Below the pieces are notes generated by a model. The model did not search any database and was not told the origin of the DNA. It saw only the letters and a program-made list of their open reading frames with translations. This document shows positions 1-12,660 of a stretch of 64,000 nucleotides of DNA, piece after piece. Source of the DNA: Lethocerus indicus (taxonomy: Eukaryota > Arthropoda > Insecta > Hemiptera > Belostomatidae); assembly GCA_019843655.1 (NCBI GenBank), contig JACDQD010000011.1, forward strand, positions 8,226,604 through 8,290,603, written 5' to 3'. The translations under genes were made by a program, and so were the position numbers. Each line of letters starts with the position of its first letter. Positions within the stretch are counted from its first letter, which is position 1.

Positions 1-542
1 TTGTTTGATCCTTATTTAGTACATTTGTAATCTAAATAAGGACTGAATATTAGTAAACGGTGTCTGATTTACTGACTAGTCTCACTTCAAATAACAATTC
101 CGAAGAATGGCAGTTATTTCTTTATACACGACTTTCTTAAACAGGCCCAATAATCCCGCGAATAAAATACAATTCACTAATGGATAGACCAGAAATTTCG
201 GTAGAGCCACTGAACCAACCTTAATTTAAGCTAACTTGTATTAGAGACATCGTCAATCGGGAGGGAACAATGGGTCGCGACCGCAATAAGGTCAAGAGCT
301 CGGCGTTGACCGAGGAGAACGACAACCGAATTTCGCGCCAAAAACCTTTCCGAAATGAATTCCGCTCCCGCAAAACTTTCACCCCGGACAAGAATGTTGG
401 GCACGGGAGATGGGGGCATGAGGTGTTACGAGAAGACAGGAGGAGGCGACCCCTAGAGGGGGGACCGGGGACCGGAGTAGCGGTGTCATTGAACCGCGCC
501 CGACCGTTCAAAAACTTAGCCCCGCCCGCACGGGCACACTCC

Positions 543-600
543 GAGAGAGAGAGAGAGAGAGATGGGAGGGGGAGGGAGAGAGAGAGAGGGAGGGAGGGGG
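543..600. repeat. GA-rich purine tract
   Basis: A run of GA dinucleotides passes into GGGA/GAGG repeats on the plus strand. It is simple low-complexity sequence and explains the serine/leucine-rich spurious frame on the opposite strand. Confidence 0.9.
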
Positions 601-810
601 CGCACGCACACCGCCCAGGTGATGGGACAGAATAAGCTTCCGTTATGCAGAGGACTGGGATACGCTCGACAAGCGAGCACCGAAACCCCCACAAAGAAGA
701 ACTCTCGGCAATCCACTCGCTTGCAAAGGAACACATTTCTTAACCTCTTCTATGTCCAATTTTAAAGGAAACTGCAGTACAATTCGAAAGAAACTGAAGA
801 TGGCGAGTAC

Positions 811-907
811 CGGTCTAGCGAAAGACCAAACCAGCGAGAGGAGACGGAAACACGAGAAATCTACGGTATTCCGACCCCTCGGAGACCACAAAACGGGCGT
901 TTTAAAA
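811..907 (+). repeat. Dispersed repeat, copy A (CCGGTCTAGC family)
   Basis: This stretch aligns over about 95 bases with 6473-6575 and 44951-45057. Shared blocks are AGACCAAACCAGCG, a GAGGGGACAGAAACA-like block, CTACGGTATT and AGACCACAAAAC, ending in an A-rich tail near TTTAAA. The copies differ by scattered substitutions and small indels, as expected of an old interspersed element. No coding capacity is seen, and no known family is assigned. Confidence 0.75.
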
Positions 908-3900
908 CAATTTTATTTTACCTAATGTCTAAAGCAAGTTTAAGCAAATCTATAACCCGAAAGAGTGCTGTTTCGTTTTATGAACTCACGAGGTACTCGA
1001 GTACTTAAGTACTTAAGTTTTGAAAATAATACATCGGTAATCACTCACGACCACAAAACTCATTTTCCTATTTCCATATACCCGATGTAACCCCCCAGTG
1101 TATATTCAAGATTTACATAGCTTTTTTTCCCATTTCCTTTCCTAATGGTGTCCCCCCCCCTCACGCCACCTAACAGATTTACTTGTGAAAATGTCATTAA
1201 GCTGTTTTTGAGGTCGTTTCGTCCAAACCGGCCGACCGCCTAACGATCCCACACTGTTTACCGTTTACCTCGGCCGCCGCAATCGGCACTGGGTAATTGC
1301 CAGAGAGGCAAGGTAAAAAAAAAAACAAACACGGCCGATTGTCCTATCGCCGCTAGTGACGTCGGAATATTCACTATTCATAAAATATCACGGGGGATAA
1401 GCAAGCAATTTGGCGCAAGACAGGAAGGTACTGGTGTAGTAACACTTTTTATAAACGGCACAATGGAACTAGTATTAAGTTAAATTATTACAAGTATTAA
1501 GACGACAGTAAATTAAGACGATCTCGCCAATCAATAATCTGGTCCAATGCAGGACCCCTCTTACCTTCCTACCACCACCATTTAGTCAAAACACTGTAAA
1601 TGTTAAGGAACAATAACACGAACGAGAAAGTTCAATTCAACAACAAGAACAGGAAAGTAGATAATTGAACAAATATTCGGCAACGAATCCTACAGATTCC
1701 GGAGAAGTCCTCCACCACCATAACCTCTAATTTTTTGGCGAATTTTAGGTCTAAATATATAATATTATCTAAAAGGAATATGATCTCGCAGTAAGGCATG
1801 AAATAGTATAGTGTTAGAATCTCCGGGAAAGTAGAAAGGACAGGGACCCCTTTCGCGGCGTTTCGATTTGCATTCTTGCAGAGGATCGCCCATTTATAAC
1901 GGGGAAACGTTATTCAATCGTCGTTCGGTGTTCGAACGCCGGCCAATCTGAAAAGATCGGGGCGGGGGGTGGAGGAGGTCGAAGGGAGGAAAATTCTATA
2001 CAAAACTCTTTCTCGTAGACAATACACAATATCGCTTCGCAACTAGTGACGCAAACTGTGGCAAATCGGGCCGCCGTTGCGACAAGTGCCCTGATTCGGC
2101 TCCGCTGGGGCCGGCACAGATGAGATTACTGTACGGGGAAGGCAACGTGTACGCACGTGAAATTGGAAAATAACCGAGTGGAATATCGGAGAAAATTCGC
2201 CGATGCAAACGACAAGAAAGCAGGAAGGTGATTTTAAATTGCATTTTACACAATTTTATCAGTACTGAATACTGAAACGAGTAATACTGTTTAAATGAAC
2301 TGAAACTACACATAAAGCTTTCCCACTGACAAATCGGACGGGTTTACAATTTAACTAAGCCATTTACTAGAGATAAAACATTGTCTTTTAAATATTAGAG
2401 TGTTTCTCACAAATATGTGTCCAGTTTACGATAAATTATCGAAATAATGAATATTTTGCATGAATATAATGCAAATAAGAGTTCTCTATATCTGTATCGA
2501 GCAGTCTATAACTTGTGTTGAATTTTATTCATATACTGTCGTTGACCTCCTCCGATGTTGAGCAGGAATAGGCCAACGGGAGGGAGGACTGAGCGCGGAG
2601 GCGCCCCGAAATTTACTTAATGGCGTAAAACGATCGGATCTGAACGAACGCGACTAATTTTTTCCCCCAGGGGTTAATGGACCTGTCCAAGGACAGAGGA
2701 ACTAGTTTGAGGGGACGTCGTCCGTCGTCTCGCCTATGAAATAAGTTCGGGGGATGGGCTGCCCCGCGCCTCTGTAATAATTACTGCTCCTGCGCACAAT
2801 TTTCGAAAATACGAATACTCGCCTCCCCGGGAATTGAACCGGGGCCGGAAGCCGTCCGCCGGCACTTCTGAATGCGTTGCACGCCCCGCATTCCGAGACC
2901 AGGAAAGGGGAAGTAGCGTTGCGACACCGATCAAGGTTTTAGAGTCGGTCGATTGCCTTCAATGGAACCTCAACGCATTCTAGACCATGGGTGCGCTTTA
3001 TACGAATATACAATTTATATATACACACACAGATAAGGAATGGACTCAAGGGCTATTGTTTTATGGATTATCAATATGAACAACTTAAAAATTTAGTAAA
3101 ACAGTGTAATTTAAGGGGTCTAATCTACAATATCAGCACTCTTACTGACCCATACGTTTACTCTCCAGGAATTATTTACGAATGGACTAATTTCCATCTC
3201 GAAAACAAGTATCGTTTGTGATTATTAATAAGAGAGATACAGTCGCCGTTGAAGAAAACATGAGCAGCACTTGCTCTTGAAGCTAGAAAAAAAACACGCC
3301 TGCATTACTGCGCTCACAACCCATTCCATATTCAATCGGCCTCCGTTCCATGAAATCCTCGGTCAGGAATAGCTCCTAGGCTGTGTAGGTACGACAGCAA
3401 CAAGGACGGCCGACGACCATACCTAATTTAGGCATTAAACGTGATCCGAATGGAGGAAAAGGACCTTCGGGCAGAGTCCTTTTTGGAAAAATAACGAGGA
3501 GCCTATTATCGGTGTCGGCCAATTAACCGATAGAAGGAAAACTAGCGGAGTCCTATTGTCAACCGCTAATGACTTTGTTGTACGGGAAACGCATTCTAGA
3601 CAGTGTGTTGACGCCGCAGTTAGCACCTCTTCTGGATTTTCAGATTTTTATCGTTTTCAAAAAAAAGAAAACAAAAACACAGTTATGTTCAATAAGTAAA
3701 TAAGGTCAAACGAACGATAAATACTGCCATTTAACATCATTCGTTAACTTAAACAGCATGCAAGTCATTTAAACAACAATCTACAGTAAAGCAGAAAACA
3801 GAAGTGTTTTCTCAAATATAAACACTAATTTTCGGGACCCAACAAAACGTGAATTTATTTTAACCAACATTCACAAATTCACTCGTGGAAACCGAGCTTT

Positions 3901-4720
3901 TATTTCATGAACATTAAATAGACGAGGAATAAATTCGCAGATCACGTAGATGCCAAATCTTTGTAGCTAACAGTTGAACACTACTACTCACACGTCAACT
4001 AGTTCTACAACCCTTTCATTATTTATGTTATATTTATGATCATTTTGGGGACATAAAAGTCAGAGTAATTTATATCCTCGAGTTGCATACTGCAACTGAA
4101 GAAACCTGACATACCAATTACAAAAATCAATAAAAGGCAACATCGCTCATTTTAATGGCGACTTAATTCGATTGAAAAGAAAAAAATAGTACTTAATTCG
4201 GTGAAAACAAGCTCTAAAATCTAACCGGCTAATTCCGTTGCAGTCAGTCTGGGCGCGATAGGGCTTTAAAATAAAAAAAAAGAAATCCGCGTTGTAGGCG
4301 TACGCGAATCGCTCGGTCATTTGGTCAGACTGCCGCCGTAATGAGACGCCTCGCAGTTCATGAATAATTCAATTGAGGTCCACTTGGCGGGCTCTTTTTT
4401 TCCGCGCCGCACTTATTCCCGAGCTGGGAATCGGACACATTCTGAATGCTCGGCGATTATTTAATTAGCAATAAATGCTGCCCCCCCCCACGTCACAAGA
4501 ATTCACTTTTTCCATTTGCCCCTTTACATTCTGAGGAGAAGCTCTTTTCGGCATATGTTTTAAGACTTTCAATAATCTACTCTACGGTACTTTCAATAAT
4601 ACTTCAGGCTACTATTCCAAGTTTATGAATACTATAATTAATTACGTAATAATATTGGCAACGCTGACTGTGTGCTGATACCAAAACAATTATACCCAAA
4701 AATACTATATATATGCCTAG

Positions 4721-4722
<2 letters not shown>

Positions 4723-4757
<35 letters not shown>
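4723..4757. repeat. AT dinucleotide microsatellite
   Basis: About 17 uninterrupted TA/AT dinucleotides inside AT-rich DNA. Confidence 0.95.
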
Positions 4758-4760
<3 letters not shown>

Positions 4761-6472
4761 ATATAGTCATTATCTCAAGACATAACAGAGGAGTCGAAAA
4801 TCATAACTCGTAAATACCGATTTTTTAAAAACTCATACATATTTGCATTATCCCAGTAACACGTGCAGTACATGAAATTTAAATTCAGAAACTCTTCAGA
4901 ATATAATTTAGTTATAGTTTTCATTTAAATAAAAGTACTCACGCGGTATTCCCCTTTTCAGCGGCAAAATAAATTGTCTTACTCACCTGAAACAAAAAAA
5001 TTAACATTAGTTTAATACAAATTCATTTAAAAAGTACTGCAATATACAGTTTAAGATTTTAATCAAGGGGAAGGTATGTTATGGGGAAGGTTTAGGCAAT
5101 ATCAAAGAAGAGAGTATAAAAAATTATTACAGTTAGAATTAAAATTATTAAAAGGAGTTTACTGAGAAAGACATTATAAGAAATAGTAGAGCTTCCCTTA
5201 CTAAGGAAAATCACCTTTCAATGCCAACGATTAAACCGTGAAAAACAACAATCATGGGTGTTTTTAAAATTGTGGTAAACCGAAGGTGACACAAAAACAC
5301 GAGAATCAATCACAGCAAACGAGAGTTCCGTCCCGGTGAATTGCCTAATAGAAAATGTTAATCAATTATCCCGGGACATTGGACACGAAGAACTTATCTA
5401 ACTTTTAAGACATTTTCACATCTAATGCACTCAGAAATACAGACCCAGAGTTTCAGTGGATTATTTTTACGGTTACCACTCAATATCTCAGCAATAAAAT
5501 TTTTTATATAGAAAACATGATAGACCGGTCTCATTTCATGGCAGAGGCGATTATGTCCTTATTAGGTCCACAGTTTGCCAGTATGACAATATTACCCGTT
5601 AAGCTTCAAGACTGGTTAACTGCGCAGTGTCAATCGACGGCCGAAACCCTAATCACATGACTGATAACACTCCGAACCTCCCGCAGACCTTACCACATTA
5701 AGGTACGAATAATTTCAGATTCGAATTGCATGAAAGTTTAAAATCACGGAATTCGTATCCTGATTACGGTATATTCAATTTAAAAAATTATGTTAATACT
5801 AATTTCAGTACCCGTTTATACAATATTAAAAACCGAAAGAGGAGATTTTATTTATTTGACAACAGGCCCTTTCCTTTTCTAATATAGTTCACTGGTGGCT
5901 TGACTTCCCATAAATGCAGTTCAGTAGGGCATCGAATTTCGACGGTAATTCGTTCCGCGGCACGTTCCAAACAGCCGTGAAAATATCGCAGACCCAAACC
6001 CCAGTAATGCACTCGTTTCTTCGGCCGTTTCCCCCAGCAGAACGTGACACGTCCCTACCGCGCCCCGGCACAAAGCGCTAGCCACCTCGGCCCGCTTGGA
6101 AAACAAAGCGGTCGTCGGAAACGGGTTCGAATCCCAGATCCGATTTCTCTTCGGAAAAATGACCGCCGTCACGACGATTCATGACCTTGCTCCACTTCGG
6201 AAATCTACGCCCCGAACATACCGTGACTGCACTGCGGTGTACACAATACTTTTTGAAGGCGCTATTTCCAGTCGAATTCAGATTATTCGAGCGTATTTTT
6301 AAAGAGTATGTATACAGTAAGATACACACAGCAATCAGAAAAAAGCGCTAATCAAAACCACTGGGAGATTAAAAAAAAATTATGAACATAATGTTGACAG
6401 GAATGATGAACACTGACGACGATTCATTTAATTATACTGAGGCGTTAACGAAAAAATTGGTAGATTTCGTTT

Positions 6473-6575
6473 GCTAGACAAAAGACCAAAAGACCAAACC
6501 AGCGAGAGGAGACAGAAGCACACGAAATCTACGGTATTTCAACCCCTCGCAGACCACAAAACAGGTATTCTAAAG
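6473..6575 (+). repeat. Dispersed repeat, copy B (CCGGTCTAGC family)
   Basis: This is the same element as 811-907 and 44951-45057, in the same orientation. The AAAGACCAA unit at its left end is duplicated. It keeps the blocks AGACCAAACCAGCGAGAGG, ATCTACGGTATTT and CGCAGACCACAAAACAGGTA. It has no coding capacity. Confidence 0.75.
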
Positions 6576-9207
6576 TAGAAAAAATTGGGATGAAGAGATG
6601 AGCTCTTCCCAGGACTGGATGGTAAGTAATCGTCACTCTCTTCTCAAATATGTTATCTGAAAAGATGTATTTTTTATATACGGTTTAGTAGTTAGTGCCT
6701 GGTGATAGTAGCATTTGATTAATACAACACTTAGGCAAGAATAATTTTTACAGATTTACGCAGAATTTCACAAAACGAAGAAAAATATATTATAATATTT
6801 AAATTTATTTCAGATTAGTATGCGACCTTTGATTTGAATTATGAAACACACACAAACACGACCGGTCGGGCGCCACTGGCACAATTGCCTTGTAACAGTT
6901 ATTCCCGAGCAATGCAGATAACGCTGAAAGGGTTTCAAGGAACGGATCCTGCCATCCTTTCCCGTACACCGGTTTCCACGGTACCATTCGATGCGGGCAA
7001 CGGTACATCCTGAAGACTGTGTCGCTCGGTGGTAAATCCGAGCCCGCTGGGGATATCATCCCGCTGTACGATTCGGCTGGATTTAGTAACCTACAAAAAG
7101 CGTTGCGTGAGGCTGCAGTTTTTATTTCGAAACCGCTGAAACCGCGTCTGCGCACGCAGTAACTGCAGAATGCCGTTGTATTGGCCCGGCAACTAAGTCA
7201 TTGCGGATTTCACCGATAGATCGGCTAGTCAGTCGTATTTTTACATATTCAAACTTAAAAGGCCTTCCGATATTACTTGGCACCTCGATCTATTTAATAG
7301 TGTCTGTTTGACGACGACTGAACAAAATTGGTCATAACATTCCATCCATAAATCACTGATTCCCACAAATTTCGATCGAGCATCCTGTCCTGTGTTTTGA
7401 ACCAACCTTTCAATACTTAGAGTTGTGCAATTATTAAAATAATTTAAAATATCCGGATAGCATCTTCTTGAGTAATATTTATGAATACTACCGGATCCTA
7501 CCGTACCACTGGCATTCAAAAATCGACCATTTATTGCTCCAAACGGCAAAGTGGAATTCTAGTTGATAGAACAAACTTGTAATTGTCTGTGCGGATAATG
7601 GGTTGTTAGCGTCATAAAACAGTTACAGTGCTGACATTATGCAGGAATAACTCAATTAATTAGCACGGCAATCATAGACTGAAAAAGTTGTCCAGGTGAT
7701 GATAAGCCAGCTGTGTCTTAGCCCTTGCGGGTTAGAAATTTACGGTAATTTGATAAGAAATTCCACGAAAGGAAAAGAGAGCCGATTCGTTCTCGGCTGG
7801 GTGGAACTCCGGCTTTCTGAAACAAGAACCACGGCCCTTCGACAGCAGCACTTAAATTACAACCGGCGGGGAGAGGACTGAACTGCACGAATGAGCTGGG
7901 CGTTCCGCGTTTCAAATTGTGGCTTATTAACTCGAAGAAGCGGTAATTTGGAATTGCACACCTGCACTCTCTCTCACTCCCTTCCTTCCATGGAGAAAAA
8001 AAAAATGTACCGCTTCGATGAAATCGAGTGGCGTAGAAATTATTTGCTCGTCCGTCGCAAAAATACTATAAGGCTTAAACACTTTCTAGTAATTTTCAGC
8101 AGGTTATACTTAATAATACCTGGCAAAAAACGATATGAGTCAATTTACCTCGACGAGAAAAGTGGTTTGTTAATTAATAACAACGGCAAATCTACTACCA
8201 ATCATCAAAACCTTAATGAAATCCGCGTTGGGAGGAACTAACGTATTACTCTCATAAACAGATTGTTCTGAAATTACAATGTTATGAACTAACGTTCTCA
8301 ACCTCTGGTCAACCAGTTTCTCTTAAGAATTCATTGTAAACAAATAATTTAATTTAATTCATTGCGGAATAAAGCTTTCAGTTTCCCACCGTTTTGTTAT
8401 TCATTTGACTTTCTTTCGTTTCAACGCATTAACATATGGGGTTAACGGCCGTACGGGGTCGGCTTTGTTGTGCGGTCCCCAAAAATATACATTGTGGCCA
8501 AAGATTAACTTGTTTTAATATTACATGAGCCGGTTATACAAACCGCGTACGGGGCTTACGATACTCTTGTACCACCGGGCAATGAGGCTTAAACCTTCAA
8601 TTTTGAAATTCTCGTTCTACAAATGAATGAAATGGTACAATCTTCCAAAACAGATCGAAATTGGCGCGTTCGAAAAGTGTATTTCAATATTTGAATAATT
8701 AATTTTTGAATCCACGCAATCCAGTCACGAACAGTGAATAAACGATTGGCGATAAATAAACAAAGCCGGCTTTAAGTATGACGCATACCCGGCAATTATT
8801 TATCACCGACCCCTCTTTCTTCTCTTCCCCGCCGTTTCGAACAGTATTTTTTCCCGATCGTATCGAGGGTTATTGATAAAATAAAATTGCGCAAATCAAT
8901 TGATTGGACGCCGTATTGAACTAAGTCGGCCAAGACTGGGCCACGATTTGGGCCGCGGAATTTATACTAAAAAAATGCTTCGGAAATACCGGTACACTGG
9001 AATTAAATACACTGAATTAATACACATACACCAATTCATTGGAAATATAAATCTTCAAAATCTTCAACAGGAAACACGTCAGAACATGATTAGAACATCT
9101 TATGCGACCGTTAAAATACATGACCGTGTTTCAGGTACTTGTATTTAAAGAGTAAGTATTAGTACCGATATATATTTATTTATTTATACTGAGAGATCAA
9201 CCCTTTG

Positions 9208-9210
<3 letters not shown>

Positions 9211-9238
<28 letters not shown>
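9211..9238. repeat. GA dinucleotide microsatellite
   Basis: Fourteen uninterrupted GA units on the plus strand. Confidence 0.95.
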
Positions 9239-9242
<4 letters not shown>

Positions 9243-9419
9243 ACCTGCAGTAAAGTTAATTCGATCATCCCCGCAAAATGGTTCACGGTACATCGCCGGA
9301 CAATTGAACGCTTCTCACGTCCGCCCGTGAACGTTTCCGGAGGCTTCCGGTCGACCCAGAAAAACGGGAGTTGAATCTAGCGCGGAGAAAGGTGGCGGCG
9401 AGGACCCCGGTGATGTTCT

Positions 9420-9438
9420 CCCCCCCCCCCCCCCCCCC
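9420..9438. repeat. Poly-C tract of 19 bases
   Basis: A homopolymer run of about 19 C residues. Its exact length is prone to sequencing and assembly error, and frames crossing it (for example 9315-9638 minus) should not be trusted. Confidence 0.9.
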
Positions 9439-12400
9439 AGTTTCGAAAATCCCCGAGTTTCGTGCCCGGAATTTCGTACCGGTGGAAAAAACGCGAATAA
9501 AAACGGGAAAAAATAGAAAGAGAAAAAGACTCGTTGCGGGACCTGCACGCGAGTCCCGCCAATATCGCGAAATGGACGTCGCGATAAGGGACGCCCCCGG
9601 GTGAAATCGCTACGGTGCGGTTGGCACGCGAATGTCAATAAAAAAAATTTAATTCAGCAGGGAGTTAATAGCTTTCGGTCTCCGACTCGTTTTGATAGAC
9701 ACAACAGTCAAAAACTGGGTGATGTCCCGCAAAAATTAAAGTCCACTGGCCGGTATGAATGTATCAAACAACATTTTTTGTACACTATGTATATTTACAT
9801 AAAAGATAAAGAATTTGTAGTGTATTGCAAAAGGAGCCAGAATTAAGGTGTTGGACATGTTCGAATCGTGGTGGAGGACCAGAAATTTTCATTTAATTGT
9901 TAACATGAACATACCACGAGAGGAGCTCGCAAACTCTATTGTACTCATACTGCAATCATTCGGAAGCAGAGAGACGAGAAATTGCTCTACAAGATTATCC
10001 CAACACTTTTATAACAGTGTACTACTGAGGTTGCACTAACGTAATGCTACCGACGACAGCGGTAAGCCGGGAAATGGAGATTTGCGCAAACACAGAGGTC
10101 TATACCGTTTTCTCGTTAAGTGCAATATACAAGTATACTTTATTTTATACTTGATCGCCCTGATCGATTCTTTTGTTCGGTAATGCTCGAGACGAAAAAT
10201 TACTGATGATCAGCTTACAGCCGTTTATATTACAACACCGTACTTGCGAAATAATATGGACCACACGTAACCTCGCTTACGTGTCACAATCATTCACGCA
10301 CATATGACGGAAAAATATCGTGTAATGACGTAATATGAAGTTCATTTAAAACTAAAAAAATGTTACGAGCAATTTTCGATCTGCGTTACTATTAAACACG
10401 TAACATGCCGGCAACAAAGTAATTTTCGGTTACTTATAAGAGAGACAGCTACAGAACCAATTTATGACTCCACTATGTTATCTGAAAAATTGACTATAAA
10501 GTTGCACCAAAGCAATAAGGAACTGATTCAAATTTGATTCTTAATTATTTCCAGTTGTCGAGAATTGAAGAGTGAAAGTTAACCCTGAACGTGGGATACA
10601 AATGTATATAACATCATTCCTTATGACAGAGATAAACTGCACGCTGAATATGCAAATAATTGTGTAAGGAAAAAAGGAAAAAAATTCTAAAAGGGAAAAC
10701 TACCGCAGCCAGTTGTTTAAAGTAGAAACAATAGTCCATTACAGACTTAAGTAATTACGGTAATTGGCCTTATTAGGGCAAAGAATGTTTAAATACATGC
10801 AACCACGTCTCGGAGCTATCGTAAAAATCTTGTTTCTAATGCTCCTTTAATGAATTTACGAAATCTTCATCATTATCAAATAGTTCAAAAGACTTCAACG
10901 GAAAGTTAAACTTAGACCTTATATCCGAATAAAATAACCAAAAAATAAATCGAACCCAGGACCTCAACTTCCAGTTAGTACTGGGGGAAGGGACAATAAA
11001 AAACAGAATAACTAAGAATAAATTCTAATCGTATTTTTTGTTTATACTCAACATTATAAAGAATATTTCAAACTATAAAATGAACAGTGACTGAGATCAT
11101 CAAAATATTGTACAAGTATTGTAATACTTTGAGAATTATGTATAATTAAAATACGAACGCACCGTTAAAACACAGACCTCTTTGACGTTCATTTTATATA
11201 AAAAAAAATAAATACCTCCGATTAGTAGTATTACTCGGTTAACGGAGATGCTTATTACTTAAAGTAAGGCGGAAGCGCTGTGCGGATCAATTCACGTCCA
11301 CAAGAACGAAATTGGATATCCCAATGATAATTGGAATATGTACAGTGGTGAAAGCAGATCCGCAAGACCACGGTGGGGGAGTGCCCAACGATTAAGTACC
11401 GATTTAACGGTTCTTTATTGAAACATTTTTTTTTCACTTTTGGTCCTAGATGTTATTTCGAGTCCGCTGTGTCTCTCCTATTCAGTTTCTATATTTGTAA
11501 GTACGTCATCATACTGAACGATGGCGAAAAGCCATTCAGGCCCTCGCCGATACCCGAACTAGTTAACATTAAGACTGTAATGGACGAGGGAAACGCCGTG
11601 TTAATATTCCCGACTGAATTTTTTATGGACAATAATTCTTCGCGTTCCGTAACAGGGTAAAAAAAGGACTTTCTAGAAATGACCGTTAATCATGGGCCAA
11701 TGCCGTGTTTCTGCTTCCTCTTACCAGGCACTCCAGCTCCCATGACTGTTTCCCAATATGATTTAAAGAAAGCTGAAGGATCTCGCGAGTGACCCTATTT
11801 CAGCCGACGGTGAGATCCGAAACGAATAATCCAAGTTGACGATCTCTAGGAGCTAAAATTGTAAAATCGAATGATCAATATTATTAAATTTGACAGATTC
11901 AGGAATTAACTAATGGAGCAAACAATTTTATGACAGCAAAGTGCTAAAGGATACAACACAGCATGAAACGAAATAATAATCGAAACCAGAATTATGTAAA
12001 ATACTTTTTACATGTTTAAACTCTAAGCAACACGAGGAACGAATCATTTAAAAGCGAAGGTTTAAAGAAAATGTTTGTTGAACGAACCGAGAAAATGGAT
12101 AGAGGTCTCAGTATCGGCAACTTCAAGGTGAAAAAGCCAATATATGTTTCGAAAGCGATAACACGGAACCTCAAAATGGCGAACTGCTCGACTTCAAATC
12201 CAATTTTAGTTCAACCGAGGACAAAAGATGAGCCGCCGCGAGCAGGACAGCCAGGTGAACGTTAAGAATTATTAGTAGCGTTTAGATACAGGCGCGCTCA
12301 TTAAACGTCTCCGTACGGAAGGTCTACGCGATATTATCGCGCGTGGAGTCTTGCAATTGCCCGATTAATTGTCCCATTAGGGGCGGGAATTCGCACAGCC

Positions 12401-12589
12401 AACACATACTGGTCTCTCCCACAAGCTTTTTTATTTCGGACTTTTAATTATAACTTCCGAAACCCAAGAAGTTTCCCAATTCCCAAGTTTACGCCGCATT
12501 TAACAAAACTGGAATTTAAAGAAGGATTGTCGTCCACGAGTTCTATTATAAAGGTTAATAATTCCCATCCCAACTGCTCTCCTGGGTAT

Positions 12590-12660
12590 CGTATTTTTCC
12601 CGACGTTTCGGTACTAATACCGGTTCAATCATCAGGGCAACAATGTGAAATTCCGGTGGG
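12590..12660 (-). repeat. Repeat-like segment with CTGATGA...GAAACGTC motif
   Basis: On the minus strand the segment reads CTGATGA (12635-12629), then a small hairpin with a GGTA/TACC stem, then GAAACGTCGGG. This spacing resembles a motif common in arthropod retroelement-derived repeats and loosely the catalytic core of a hammerhead ribozyme. No proper stem III is visible, so a working ribozyme is not supported. I call it only a probable repeat fragment. Confidence 0.35.

Noticed and set aside
221..736. 171-codon open frame on the minus strand
   Set aside because: It is largely the translation of the GA-rich tract (Ser/Leu repeats), overlaps other frames and matches no family.
2820..2905. 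tRNA-like B box (GGTTCAATTCC) on the minus strand with a GC-rich hairpin
   Set aside because: The A box and acceptor stem do not form a cloverleaf, and the T stem is out of register. At best an old SINE scrap.
6060..6150. GGTTCGAATCC B-box match on the plus strand
   Set aside because: A box-like sequence nearby is on the opposite strand and no cloverleaf can be drawn. Single B-box matches also occur near 10955 and 16010 without support.
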